Of a stretch of 64,000 nt of DNA, positions 20,501 through 30,760 are shown in pieces. The notes under the pieces were generated by a model. It made no database searches. It was not told the DNA's origin and saw only the letters and a program-made list of their open reading frames with translations. Every line of letters begins with the position of its first letter. The first letter of the stretch is position 1. The translations under genes were made by a program, and so were the position numbers. Source of the stretch: Helianthus annuus (lineage: Eukaryota > Streptophyta > Magnoliopsida > Asterales > Asteraceae); contig NC_035437.2 of the NCBI RefSeq assembly GCF_002127325.2, positions 156,771,880 to 156,835,879 of the forward strand, in the 5' to 3' direction.

Positions 20501-23140
20501 ACCTACCAAAAACTGATGAACGACACTTTCCGCGGTCAAATAAGCAAAAGTGTCGAAATCTATATGGACGACCTGGTCGTCATGAGCATGGAGGAAGATA
20601 CCATGCTCACCGATATAGAAAGAACATTCCAAACTCTGCGAAGCGTCAACATGAAGCTCAATCCAGGGAAATGCTCGTTTGGAATGGAAGAAGGCAAATT
20701 CCTTGGGTTCATCGTCACCAAAGATGGATTCAAGGTAAATCCGGAAAAAGTGCAGGCGATCGAGCGCATGCCATCGCCTGCATCGATGAAAGATATGCAA
20801 CGCCTGGCCGGAAGGCTGGCGGCACTCAACAGGTTTTTGGCTAATCACGCAGCCAAGTCATACCCTTTCATCAAAACCCTGCGAAGCTGTTCAAAGAAAG
20901 AACAATTCCAGTGGACCACGGAGGCTGAAAAGGCCTTCCGGGAAATGAAGGAGTGTTTGATACAACTCCCAACACTAACCGCACCATGCAAAGATGAGCC
21001 ACTCATCTTATACCTATCCGCTGCAGACAACGCAGTGGGCGCGGTATTAATAGTGGAACGAGCGGGGATTCAAACACCCATCTATTATATCAGCAAAATG
21101 CTCAACGACCCGGAGACGAGATACTCAATAATGGAAAAATTGGTACTAGCACTGGTACATGCTTCAAGACGGTTACGACGTTACTTCGTAAACCACATCA
21201 TCACAGTGCTAACCAATTACAGGATCGGCCCGATCCTATCCAAACCCGACATCTCTGGGAGATTAGCAAAATGGGCAATTGAACTCGGCGCACATACGAT
21301 ACATTACAAACCGCGCCCTGCCATCAAAGGCCAAATCTTAGCTGATTTCGCCGCTGAAGTACCAGCAGATCGCATCCAAGAATGCGAAGAATCCCAAAAT
21401 CCTGCGCCCCCACCACCCTCCTCAGAAATATGGGCACTATTTACCGATGGTGCATCCAACGAGGAAGGCGCGGGCGCAGGTCTGCGACTCGTCAGCCCTG
21501 ACGGCCAAGAGCTTACATATGCCATCCGCCTCGATTTTAAAAGCACGAACAACGAGGCAGAATATGAAGCACTATTAGCCGGGCTACGTTTAGCAGTCAA
21601 AATCGGCGTGCAACATCTGGAAGCGCACGTCGATTCTTTGTTAGTTGCGGGCCAGGTACGCGGCGACTATGCCGCCAAAGGGGATATCATGATCCTCTAC
21701 CTCGAGCAAGCCCTGCAGCTAAAATCCAAATTCGCTTCATTCAATATTCGACACATTAATCGAAGCGAAAACAAATCCGCGGATGCACTATCAAAGCTTG
21801 CATCCACCAGCTTCCAGCACCTAGCAAAGGAGATACGTATCGAGATTTTGCAAAATCCTTCGGTTCCTCTCCGCCAGGTCAGCGTCATCCAATACGGAAC
21901 AACGTCATGGATGACACCAATTATCGCATACCTTCAGTCAGGTGTGACCCCCGAGAGCAAAACAGAGGCACGTAAGTTGCAATACAAAGCGTGCCACTAT
22001 CAAATGGGAGACGGTATCTTATACCGAAAGTCATACCTGGGACCGCTCCTCCGATGCGTTAATCCACAAGATGCCACATACCTTATCCGAGAGATACATG
22101 AGGGCATATGCGGCATACATGCCGGACCACGCATGGTCGTGGCAAAAATCATGAATGCCGGGTATTACTGGCCCGGTATGCACCTGGACGCCGTCAAAGA
22201 ATTACGCAAATGCATGGACTGCCAGCGCCATGCTCCAAAAACGTTGCGACCAAAAAACAATCTGGTCCCCGTCACTACTGCATGGCCTTTTCAAAAATGG
22301 GCAATCGACGTAGTGGGACCATTCCCGGACGCACCAGGTGCAGTTAAATTTATCATAGTGGCGGTTGATTACTTCACAAAATGGGTAGAGGCGAAACCAC
22401 TCGCTTCCACCACTGCTATGATAACAAGAAAGTTCATTTGGGAGCACATCATCTGCCGTTTCGGTTTACCAATGTACATTGTTACCGACAACGGCACCAA
22501 CTTCGCTGCCGACGAATTCCAACAATGGCTAGAAGAGCTGAACATCAAACACATATTCTCGTCAGTCGCACACCCACAGGGGAAAGGCCAAGTCGAGAGT
22601 ATAAATAAAGGCTTAGTCGAAGGAATCAAAGCACGATTGGGAACAGCCAGGCGTGGCTGGGTCGATGAACTCCCAAGCATCTTATGGGCTCACCGCACTA
22701 GCCCAAAAACAAGCAACGGGGAAACACCTTTCAGCCTCGTGTACGGGTCTGAGGCGGTGATACCCGCGGAAATGGGCCTCCTATCTCCTAGAATGTTGGC
22801 TATCGAAAAGCTAGACAACAACAGGGAACGTAGGATCGATTTGGACCTCCTAGAAGAAAGGCGCGAGAACGCCGCCATCAACGAGGCCAAATACAAATCC
22901 AAACTGGAAAAGTATTACAACGCGCGAGTCCGCGTTTGTACTTTCAATCCAGGGGACTACGTCCTACGTGACAACGAGGCATCTAACGCCGAGCGCCCAG
23001 GAAAACTTGCCCCCAAGTGGGAAGGACCCTACCTCATCAGCGAGGTCTTAGGGAAGGGCGCATACAGGTTACAAACACTAGAGGGCGAACCTATCGCCAG
23101 AACATGGAACGCACAACAGCTTAGACGCTGCTATATGTAA
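17600..23140 (+). CDS. Gag-Pol polyprotein, Tat-lineage Ty3/gypsy
   Basis: Single uninterrupted 1846-codon frame, first ATG 57 nt after the LTR. Order: Gag capsid domain at about residues 265-400 (W300 in AWFDSLP); a zinc knuckle of CX2HX4HX4C form (C516, H519, H524, C529); protease with DPGST in place of the usual D-T/S-G (D636); RT with WRMCVDY (886) and YMDD (988-991); a first RNase H; a second, archaeal/plant-type RNase H with D1283, E1319 and D1345; integrase with an HHCC finger (H1500, H1507, C1538, C1541) and D1570, D1630, E1666 (D,D35E); and a GPY-type C-terminus. No chromodomain. In the first RNase H the catalytic Asp of the T-D-A-S motif aligns with Ser (LYLSAADNAVG near 1140), and VLTNYR carries Asn where Asp is usual, so the second RNase H probably does the work. 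Gag and Pol share one frame, so no frameshift site is needed. Confidence 0.95.
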   Translation: MTDNQNTNADNPNPPVPTGVHPSTPQPGHIGTSTQRIPSFAFGHDLSQAPTVLPPGVDLHSWYQQQTDLLIAAYNRACTEANVQAGPTPIQHTPANRILQYDGRLHSRPASRSRHDDRGSSYCSVHTLNEDTSSYESRSRGPVHTRLGPYGEDRRRSASRRGPGIQSRLGSQPYTEGYGHTDPDDQTYRGESHDTNSRPGGRNYVPPSHPRTTYLRAAKRPVHEPYRPRAAAENSKFVPHIANADITTTKFPVNIGKYSGSTDPDDHMNIFTGAGVNGRWDEPTWCNFFPQTLIGLARAWFDSLPVGSLDSFEDLRTKFLAHFSQQRRHERDSLDVMNIWRRDDESLEAFVIRYNKECLEIGDVADQMARNHFIRAVKDREMIMTISGKEGLPKKWEDVMTAVKTYAQTQRSLEPHVKKAKPQAETSHQGSKRNNKRNRDAGNRDITKPYFPQPNTFDPQCYNPARDSRAPRKESRDRKWTEINQSPREVLLADPQFLRPAQPMKSKKSQDLTLYCEYHKDSGHTTNNCISLRLEIERALKEGKLQHLLPGGQKPTKHITPHNEGTSSGKKAMYVASTHMIYGGKCRPRKAARRPDNDWKDEQVVFPKVRGGPRDRRAVVISGQLAHYCTERLLIDPGSTSDIIYEQCFNQFDQEDKDRLQAVDYPLAGFAGETVFPLGQITFPVRLTNGKHTRTEEVNFMVLPHTSNYDVLLGRESQGDFNMITSVPHSAVGFPTASGVAIIYARKDVMMTDEARPTKVARPTPVGQPEKWVLNPKHPEQKVTLGHALSSTTRAHLKELLFRNQDIFAWTPADMTGVPREIAQHYLNTKPGIKPVIQGQRHLGSAKNQAMQEQIEELLSAGILREVKYQTWLSNPVMVEKPSGGWRMCVDYKDLNKACPKDCYALPEIDEKVDNLAPFRWKCFLDCYKGYHQVQMALEDEDKTAFRTPTGNYCYTKMPFGLRNAGSTYQKLMNDTFRGQISKSVEIYMDDLVVMSMEEDTMLTDIERTFQTLRSVNMKLNPGKCSFGMEEGKFLGFIVTKDGFKVNPEKVQAIERMPSPASMKDMQRLAGRLAALNRFLANHAAKSYPFIKTLRSCSKKEQFQWTTEAEKAFREMKECLIQLPTLTAPCKDEPLILYLSAADNAVGAVLIVERAGIQTPIYYISKMLNDPETRYSIMEKLVLALVHASRRLRRYFVNHIITVLTNYRIGPILSKPDISGRLAKWAIELGAHTIHYKPRPAIKGQILADFAAEVPADRIQECEESQNPAPPPPSSEIWALFTDGASNEEGAGAGLRLVSPDGQELTYAIRLDFKSTNNEAEYEALLAGLRLAVKIGVQHLEAHVDSLLVAGQVRGDYAAKGDIMILYLEQALQLKSKFASFNIRHINRSENKSADALSKLASTSFQHLAKEIRIEILQNPSVPLRQVSVIQYGTTSWMTPIIAYLQSGVTPESKTEARKLQYKACHYQMGDGILYRKSYLGPLLRCVNPQDATYLIREIHEGICGIHAGPRMVVAKIMNAGYYWPGMHLDAVKELRKCMDCQRHAPKTLRPKNNLVPVTTAWPFQKWAIDVVGPFPDAPGAVKFIIVAVDYFTKWVEAKPLASTTAMITRKFIWEHIICRFGLPMYIVTDNGTNFAADEFQQWLEELNIKHIFSSVAHPQGKGQVESINKGLVEGIKARLGTARRGWVDELPSILWAHRTSPKTSNGETPFSLVYGSEAVIPAEMGLLSPRMLAIEKLDNNRERRIDLDLLEERRENAAINEAKYKSKLEKYYNARVRVCTFNPGDYVLRDNEASNAERPGKLAPKWEGPYLISEVLGKGAYRLQTLEGEPIARTWNAQQLRRCYM

Positions 23141-23806
23141 GCTATGTTCCTACACTCTCTATGTAACCTATTGGGCCGCAGGCCATTTGCAAATAAATAG
23201 ATAAGCAATTTTCTACATTATTGTTTGTTATTACTATTACAAATGCGTGTTCCACTTTGCGGTATCCCAAAAACAGATTGGCAAAATCTTCATTCATGAT
23301 ACCCATACAAAGTGGTAACCACACACAAATATTGTAATAGGCCAGCAAAAGACAAACAGACTTGCATGTTTTATCCGGCCGGATACACAAGTTTTTGTTA
23401 AACACAATTCCTGAGCCCCAAAAAGGCAAACAATGGAATTGACGCGGACTCATACGACAAAGGTATGGAGTACACTCGACCCCATTCACAAATGGGTAGA
23501 GTTCCGGTAATATAAGCTTTTACAAAGTTCACGCAATTCTAAAAACCCTCACACGGTAAATAACAGAATTGCTGCATACCCATACAACAAAAGTATGGAG
23601 TATACTTGACCCCGTTCATAAATGGGTAAAGATTACGCATACACACGTTCAGACATGCAAGAATTAAAAACACTTGTACAAACTGAACAAAGAAACTTTA
23701 TATTCAAAAAATTCAAGTATCCACATGATGCTTACGGAATTTACATAAAGTTCCTATTCTATACAAGAGGAATACAAAACAGGAGGCACACTAGCCAACC
23801 TAAACC
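23141..23806. other. Non-coding interval after pol
   Basis: Contains an imperfect duplication: a stretch beginning ACCCCATTCACAAATGGGTA (near 23479) recurs as ACCCCGTTCATAAATGGGTA (near 23609). No gene seen on either strand. Confidence 0.5.
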
Positions 23807-26090
23807 CTATTTTGTACCGCTGGTCCCCGCGTCTCCTCCGACACCACCAGCGGGTTCTTCCTCTTCCACATCCGGATAAAGCATCCGCAAGCGGTCGACA
23901 TAGTCCGCAACCTCCAAACACTCGTCCAGCTCCCCTACACAGGCAAGGGGCGTATCATAAAAGGAGGCTACGGCCGCTTTCAGACGACCCTCGGTATCCA
24001 CATCACGGAACCCGGATGCCTGATCGGTATAACCGCCTGCGGATAGTACATTGATGTGCCCAATGCAGCGGTTAAAACCAGCCTTGAAGCCAGCATCACG
24101 CGCACGTTCCTTAACCAGGTCCAAACCTGATGAGGTCTCAGGGGCGTTCATGATAGCCTCGACAATCTGCAATAAAAAGATCATAAGTCTTGAATGCTAA
24201 TCCAAGCAAATGCAAAGGCAAGGGACACTTACACGCGCAATGCCGTGAGTCCGCAGCCACTCACGATCAGCTTCCAGCTGGTTAAAAGAGGACACCAAGA
24301 CATCCTTGGCCTCAACGGCAGCGTCGGCTCGCTTCTCCGCATCAGACACGCGGGCAGTAAGGTCCGTAACTGCGACCTCCCGGGCCTGAACCTCAGCCTG
24401 TTACAAGAACAGCAAACAGTTCACTCGGTGAATATTTTCAAAACAATAAAGACGAAAGCAACAACGCTAAAGAAACGTACCTGCAGGCTTTCAACAACTT
24501 TGCCTAAACGAATGCGCTCCGCATTCGCCTCTTCAAGAGCCTTAGAAGCACGGCTCTCCTTCTCTGCGGCCTCTTCATGGGCCTTTGAGGCACGAGCCCC
24601 GGCTTCTTTGGCCTCTTCAAGGGCCTTCAAGGCGTCGGCCTTCGCCTGCAGCGCCTTCACAGAAATGGCCTCAGCCGCAGCCTTCTCTTGGCTCAAGGTA
24701 GCATTCGCTGCCTTGGCATTTGTCAGCTCCTGCCGAGCATGAAACAGAATGTCATTCTGCTTAGCCCATGATGCATTCCACTTCTTGCGCTCATTGGACA
24801 TTTTTTCATTCCAACTTTTGCGCTCATCAGCAAGAAGTTTAGCAAGGGTACGCACCTGTTTCAGCTGGGCAGCGGCAGCCCATTCAGAAGTCTGTTTCTG
24901 CTTTTCAAAAGCAGCCTTGTCTTTCTCGAGCCGCTCCGCACCCACACGAGCAGCCTCGATTAACTTCTCTGCTTCCGCCCGCATACGAGTGGCCTCCTCC
25001 TCGCGACGGCCCAGCACCTTATAATCTTCCAAAATGGCATTAGCCACAATGGAAGACCCTACCAACATGGTCGAGAGCTGGTTTATACGCAGCTCCCGCG
25101 GTGCGGCACGAGCCCGATCAACTTCAAAGGGGGTCCCCAGACCACCCAAGATCTCCCTGCAGGCCGCAGGGTCGTTAGCAATATCATCCCCCTGTAATAC
25201 AGTCCAGGGGGGTCGATGGTACAGCGTACTGCGATCCTGGGAGTAGGTGCGGTAGTAATACTCCAATTCAGACTCCCCAGGCTGAATTGGAGACCCGTCA
25301 TACCCCGCACCACCGGCCGACGAACTAGTACCCTTATCAACCGCAGACTTCTGCGGCCCAGCATCATGCTGCCGCGCTTCAGCGCCAGTCTTTTGCGGTT
25401 CAGCATCAGAATGTTGCTTCCCGGTAGCAGTGAACCGCAAACTCAAATCGTCTCCCTCATTAGGAGAGATCAGGTTGTTGGACGAGTCGACAGTATCAAA
25501 TATCCGGGCCGCAGCATTCTCTGCGGTACCCTCCTTCTGCACGGTTGACTCGGGTACCACCTTGACGGGAGGTGTCGATGGCACCTCCGCTCCACCCGCA
25601 TCCATGGCACGCGGAGGGGACTCCGGAGCATCGAAGATAGAAAAATCTTCATCTTGACGCTCTGCAAAAAAGTCAAAGAGCTATCAGAACTAGTTACACA
25701 ACAGTTAAGACTAGATAGCCTACACTTACCAACGACAACCGCAGGTTTTTTCTGCGCCGGAGCAGACCTTTTGGTTACTAGCCTCCGACGTTTGGTTTCA
25801 ACACCACCAGCAGCTTTCTGCTCTGGCCTCCTCTTCTCACCAATCACAGGGGGACCCGCAGTTGTCCCTCCCGCAGCCACCTCTTCTGCCTGCTTCTTCG
25901 CAGCACCAGAACGTGACTCCGCGGCTGTACTCAAACCCTCAAGGGTATCAGATACTATCACATAATCCTTGTGTCAACCCTAAAAAATAGGTAGAAATAT
26001 ATCTATCTATACTATAAAGGGATATATTACCTTTTCCGCATCACTCACGAGCACACGTGAAATATGCGGAAGTGACACACATGAACCCAT
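23807..26090 (-). CDS. Antisense five-exon gene of the Tat element, long coiled-coil protein
   Basis: Minus strand. Exons 26031-26090, 25730-25967, 24481-25661, 24233-24397 and 23807-24166. All four introns (63, 68, 83 and 66 bp) have GT...AG ends and join in phase, giving an open frame of 667 codons from an ATG at 26090 that directly follows an in-frame TGA. The middle (exon 3) is Ala/Glu/Lys-rich and predicted coiled coil; before it lies ACREILGGLGTPFEV. The last exon has ERARDAGFKAGFNRCI, then ADYVDRLRMLYPD and a Gly-rich acidic end. I recognise this middle and C-terminus as the antisense ORF product of Asteraceae Tat/gypsy elements, often annotated as a putative gypsy-type transposase. 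The usual N-terminal domain is not visible in 26091-27307, so this copy is shortened. Function is unknown. Absence of stops and intact splice sites suggest it is still expressed or very young. Confidence 0.72.
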
Positions 26091-27298
26091 TCAGATGTGT
26101 CAGATGCTCAGAACCAGTGTTGTTCTTTGGACTGAACCGCATCTCAGGAACAGGCAAAGCGCATTGCCTTCCTTTTCTTCAAGCTTCAAATCCCTCCTGT
26201 CCGGTTCACAACCACAGAGGGTGCATGAACAATTTCTTCAGAAAAAAGAAGGAACGGAATCTACGCGCCCGCACATCAGCAGCCCTGACTCCTGAACCTT
26301 CAAGAGTTGCATCCGTACAACAAGCACACTTTGAGCGAATATGGGACTGCAACATCGCAGACACCCATAAAGAGCTACAGACATAACCATAGCTTCCGCA
26401 GAGTGGTTGCTACGGAAGAGCAAAGCTCACTCCACATCACCGAACGAGGCTACCTCGTTATAAACTCGGTATTGGAGCGTGAAGGAAAGTGGCTCCAGAA
26501 ATAACGCAGATACGTGCTCTAAACAAGCACTTATCAAGCAGCAAGTGTCCGAACAGCCGTAACAAGTCTACCTATGACTTTGTTTACCTGCCAACGGACC
26601 GCGGTAACAAGTCTGCTTAGGACTTTGCTTACCTACCAATGGATCGCATGGAATAAACAACGATGGGCATCCCCTTGCCTATGACCATGTTTATTTACCC
26701 ATAGTTTAGATCCACATTGTTCGACCAAACAGGGCCAACAATGACGCAACGAAGTAACCGCAAAGAACGTACGGTTACTTGAGAGCTATCAAGACGAACA
26801 TGAACACCCCACAACAAAGGGATGGTCATCTCATCATAGGATGCTGAACATAGAACTTGAGCAAAGTTCTAACACAACATCCAAGACCTTCAAACCCGAC
26901 CGCAAAGGTTGGTTTACAAGTTTTTCTTTTCTTCTTCGTGCACCATTCTGGCAAATGGTTCGAAGAAGAAACCACCTCCAAGAGGTTCGAAACATGTGCA
27001 AACCTTCGAACCACCATCCAAGAGGTCGGTTCGAAGTTTGTGCAGCATTACTATGAAGGTCCCTAACAGGCCTTCAACACAACAACAGGCGGCAACCCAC
27101 CTGATGACATGCAACGGCTGAGAATTTCGCATCAAGCGAAACCCCTTCACCGGTACGGAAGAGGCATAGCCGGATTTTTTACCAGATCACCAGGTTGATC
27201 TGGCCTAAAATTTTCTCCAGACTGCCACACTACCTTCCTACACCATAAGTCCAGTACTCCTCCCACGTGCAACTTGCACAAGGGAGCAACACTAGACT
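26091..27298. other. Interval between the antisense gene and the 3' LTR
   Basis: No gene supported. Short direct repeats occur, for example CGGTAACAAGTCT with GACTTTG-TTACCT (around 26560 and 26600) and GGTTCGAA words at 26957-27035. The antisense gene's promoter should lie here or in the 3' LTR. ORFs up to 109 codons (26057-26386 plus) show no domain. Confidence 0.45.
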
Positions 27299-27307
27299 GG
27301 GGGGACT
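27299..27307 (+). other. Polypurine tract of the Tat element
   Basis: Short purine run GGGGGGA followed by CTT, directly before the 3' LTR start at 27308. Confidence 0.5.
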
Positions 27308-28114
27308 TGAAGGGGTATGGTCCCAAAACGACCATTACCCGCATCAAACAAACCCCTACCAGTAAGCAAACCGCACCCATGCGGTCACATCCTTCGAACC
27401 CATTCGGTTCGAAGATGAATAGCTTGACCCAAGTACGAAAGAAGATGAACATATCGATGCGGCTGGCACCGCATCATATGGCCATTTTCGTCACGACAAG
27501 GGAAGCGAGCAAATAGTCTCCACATACGATGATGCGGCCAACACCGCATCTCGCGTATTTCTTGATCACAAGTAGGAGACGCGGTAACTTCAGACGTTAC
27601 CGCATGCAGCGATGCGGCTCGCACCGCACCCTGCATATCCAACAAGTGGACTGACACGCCAGGCAAGTGGCTGACACCACGAGGCAAGTGGCGCCGGCGA
27701 CAGTCCCCTGTCAGAGCTATTAAAGCAATGGGCTGACGTGGCGTAACCCCCACGGCCGGCGAGACTGACACACCTGCAACGGTGCAGCTCGTCGTCAGCC
27801 CATCCATCAATCTCCTCCTTCACTCCTCGGCTATAAATACCGACCCCAAACCAGGTTTGAGGTATCTCTTCACAACTCTCTAACTACTACTATTATCTTG
27901 CTTTGCTTCCCAAGCAAACTACTGATTCTCACGCCGGAGAGTGGTAACAAGGAGCACCCCCCACCCCATCCTCCTTGTTACGAGTCACGGCTTGTTTCCT
28001 TGTGCAGGAGATCATCCACCGGTGACCCAGCCAGCGATCTCCGAGAGGAAGGGATTAACCCCTTCTTGACGAGACCAGTGTGTTAACCCTGCCCGGTTAA
28101 CCATTGTTTCATCA
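27308..28114 (+). repeat. 3' LTR of the Tat element
   Basis: 807 bp. Identical by eye to 16737-17542 except for one extra C near 28054 (AACCCCTTC versus AACCCTTC). Confidence 0.95.
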
Positions 28115-28307
28115 ACGGGAGATGGGGGTGGGGTGGAGGTGTGCTTTGATGAACTTTTAAGAGTTTTTGTTTCCCTTTACAAGGTGGTTGGTGGTGTGAT
28201 GTAATGTTAATTAATATTCACGAAAATGAACATGTAAAGGACAATGATGTATAAACTCTACAAAAATAAATACCAAAAACAAAATCATATGATAGTATTC
28301 AAGGTAT

Positions 28308-28309
<2 letters not shown>

Positions 28310-28349
<40 letters not shown>
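28310..28349. repeat. Poly-T tract of about 40 bases
   Basis: Uninterrupted T run. It may be the tail of a minus-strand retroposon or simple slippage. The rest of 28120-28605 shows no gene. Confidence 0.85.
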
Positions 28350-28351
<2 letters not shown>

Positions 28352-28816
28352 GCAATAGCAAGTGTCGGTACTATACTAATGTTGTGACAGATTAAACCAA
28401 TTTCGATCGAACAACATCGATATTGGTATTATCAAAACCGATACTGATATTTATTTTTATTTTTTTTATCGATGTCAAACATGTGTGGGTATCTTTTTAG
28501 AAATACCATCACTTTTGTTGTCATACCGAATGTCGGTACCATATATATACCGTAACGAACCGAATTGATATCAATTGAATTCTCACTCCCATGTATGAGA
28601 GAATGGGGTAGGGTTTTAGAGTGAACACTAGGTTGAGAGTGAACTGTGTGAACTAATCTGGGCCATTGGATTACATCATCTAAAGATTTTTAAACAATGG
28701 CAACATTGTAATTATAATGTCGTAACCTCCATTTAAATTAATTGACATAAGGGTATTTGCGTCTTTTATAAATTGCATTTATTAAACAATATAATGTAAA
28801 TCCCTAAAATCTTGCT

Positions 28817-29045
28817 AGTTTCCGTATATACAAGATACACAGCTGAGTGTATACACATGAGTACAGTCTCGCTAGTATTAGTTTATACAAGATATACATA
28901 TTTTAGTTTATACACATGTGTACAGTCTCGCTAACTATCAGTTTATACAAGATACACAACTGTTAGTTTATACACATGTGTACAGTCTCGCTAACTATCA
29001 GGTTATATAAGATACACAGCTGTTAGTTTATACACATGTGTACAG
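28817..29045 (+). repeat. Tandem repeat, about 60 bp period, 3.8 copies
   Basis: Units contain GTACAGTCTCGCTA, then GTTTATACAAGATACACA and GTTTATACACATGTG. Confidence 0.85.
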
Positions 29046-29311
29046 TCTTTTATACATTTGTGTATTGTATTCAAAAATGGTTACATATGTGTATATTAAA
29101 ACATATAGTATATTATGCATGCACACGAGTAGACTCATATAAAAACTATGAAATTAATAAAAACGAAACATATCACATGTATGCAAAAATAAATAACTTC
29201 ATCACATATTCAAAAAAAGAGTTAATGCCCAAAAATAATTACAGTTTCAATCTCAGAGAAAATTTTCAATATTTATTGAAAATTAGAAAAAGCTAAAAAC
29301 AATATATTATG

Positions 29312-29349
<38 letters not shown>

Positions 29350-29350
<1 letters not shown>

Positions 29351-29810
29351 AAGTGTTCTGTACAAATGCCTTTATCGTACATCACGTACGCTACAATCTC
29401 GGCCTCAGATCATCTTCCCGCATTGAAAATCACATGTTTTTTTGTAACAATTTCGCATGTGATAAATTTTGATAAAATCGCATGTTGTTTTTTGTAACAA
29501 TTTTGCATGTGATAATTTTGATGAAATAGCATGTTTTTTTTTTTTGTAACAATTTCGCATGTGATAAATTTTGATGAAATCGCATGTTGTTTTTTGTAAC
29601 AATTTCGCATATGATAATTTTGATGAAATAGCATGTTGTTTTTTTGTAACAATTTCGCATGTGGTAATTTTGATGAAATCGCATGTTAAAAAACCAACAT
29701 GCGAAATTGTTACAAAAAAACAACATGCGATTTTCAATGTGGAAAGATGATCTGACGGCTGAGATTGTAGCATACGTAATGTACGATAAGGGCATGTGTA
29801 CGTTAACCTA

Positions 29811-29812
<2 letters not shown>
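29350..29812. mobile_element. Mutator-type MITE related to the element at 53.7-57.4 kb
   Basis: Inverted ends of about 75 bp: GTACAAATGCC, TATCGTACATCACGTACGCT and GATCATCTT on the left mirror the complement on the right (29740-29812). The centre (29430-29690) is a tandem repeat of about 58 bp containing AACAATTTCGCATGTGATAA. The ORFs of 80-150 codons here are read through this repeat. The ends and the CGCATG motif match the larger element at 53735-57400. Confidence 0.75.
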
Positions 29813-29845
<33 letters not shown>

Positions 29846-30143
29846 AAAGAAAAACAATATTAAAGCTAAAATTAAAACAAAATCTATAGATAAAGAAATG
29901 ATAGAGAAATAATTAGAAATGAGAGATAAAGAGAGAGAGAGAGAGTTAAGAGAGGAGAAAATTAAGGGATTTTAATTAAACATACTTGATTAATGTCAAT
30001 CTTACCCTTTTAATCTAAAAAATGATCAAGTGTCAAGATTAGTTCACACAGTTCACTCTCAAAAAGTTGTTCACTCTTGAACCTAATCCTGAGAGAATGC
30101 ACCAGTTATTATGTAAATTCATTGTTTGGTGATAAGGTTAACA

Positions 30144-30340
30144 AAATCATATAATAATGGGTGTAAACGAGTCAAGCCGAGCTCGTCTAAGCTCAAACTT
30201 GACTCATATAATTCAAGAGAACTCAAGTTCGACTTGTTTTGAAATCATATAATAATGGGTGTAAACGAGTCAGCCGAGCTCACCTAAGCTCAAACGTGAC
30301 TCGTATAATTTAAGAGAACTCAAGTTCGACTTGTTTTGAA
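30144..30340. repeat. Tandem duplication (98 bp) of a hAT-MITE fragment
   Basis: Two copies of AAATCATATAATAATGGGTG followed by TAAACGAGTCA and AAGTTCGACTTGTTTTGA. GGGTGTAAACGAG is the terminus of the hAT MITE seen complete at 57706-58016. Confidence 0.75.
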
Positions 30341-30390
30341 CTTTTTTGCTAGAGCTCGGCTCATAAGTAGTATGCCAAACTTGAGCTCGC

Positions 30391-30391
30391 C

Positions 30392-30423
<32 letters not shown>

Positions 30424-30425
30424 GT
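30391..30425. repeat. (GT)n/(TA)n microsatellite
   Basis: About 12 GT units followed by TA units. A second (GT)n lies at 30746-30767. Confidence 0.9.
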
Positions 30426-30426
30426 A

Positions 30427-30726
30427 TAGGAGAAGGATCCCTAATGAACCACCCTTGATCGCGAGAACCAATATGAACACAACCAAAAATACCTAAAAAA
30501 TCTAAAATCACACAAAAAAATTTTTTTAATATTTTTTATAAAAAAAATCGCTAATTTTCATCACAGAAAAAAAAATTGATTATGAAAATTAGCAATTTTT
30601 TATAAAAATATTAAAAAAATTATGTGTTTTTTAGATTTTTTTTAGGTTTTTGCGGAGCTTAGCTTTATGGTTTAGTTTTTAGCATTAGGTTGGGGGGTTT
30701 AGGTTTCTGGGGGGGTGAGGGTTAGG

Positions 30727-30760
<34 letters not shown>

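Larger units (their letters stand above)
16737..28114 (+). mobile_element. Young, apparently intact Ty3/gypsy Tat-lineage retrotransposon
   Basis: LTRs at 16737-17542 and 27308-28114 start TGAAGGGG and end TTCATCA. They are flanked by a perfect 5 bp duplication ACGGG (16732-16736 and 28115-28119). Between them lie a PBS, a single 1846-codon gag-pol frame, an antisense spliced gene and a short purine tract. By eye the LTRs differ by one inserted C in the 3' copy, implying very recent insertion. The second, plant-type RNase H after the normal RT-RNase H block and the antisense gene between pol and the 3' LTR mark the Tat lineage (Grande/Retand/Ogre relatives). Total length is 11.4 kb. Confidence 0.93.
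28606..30090. mobile_element. Mutator-type non-autonomous element with a nested MITE
   Basis: A perfect 9 bp duplication GAGAGAATG flanks it (28597-28605 and 30091-30099). The left end GGGTAGGGTTTTAGAGTGAAC matches the complement of the right end AGGATTAGGTTCAAGAGTGA, and inverted similarity continues through GAGTGAACTGTGTGAACTAA. A 9 bp duplication with long inverted repeats is the Mutator signature. There is no coding capacity. A second MITE (29350-29812) and tandem repeats lie inside. Confidence 0.85.

Noticed and set aside
18068..22902. Many ORFs on the other strand or other frames of gag-pol
   Set aside because: Shadows of the single 1846-codon polyprotein frame.
25996..26020. CTATCTATACTATAAAGGGA resembling a Helitron 5' end
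   Set aside because: Lies in an intron of the antisense gene and has no matching 3' end nearby. Probably chance.
29405..29857. Minus-strand ORFs up to 150 codons with repeated ACGCATG-coded peptide
   Set aside because: Read through the tandem repeat of a MITE in three frames; no independent support.
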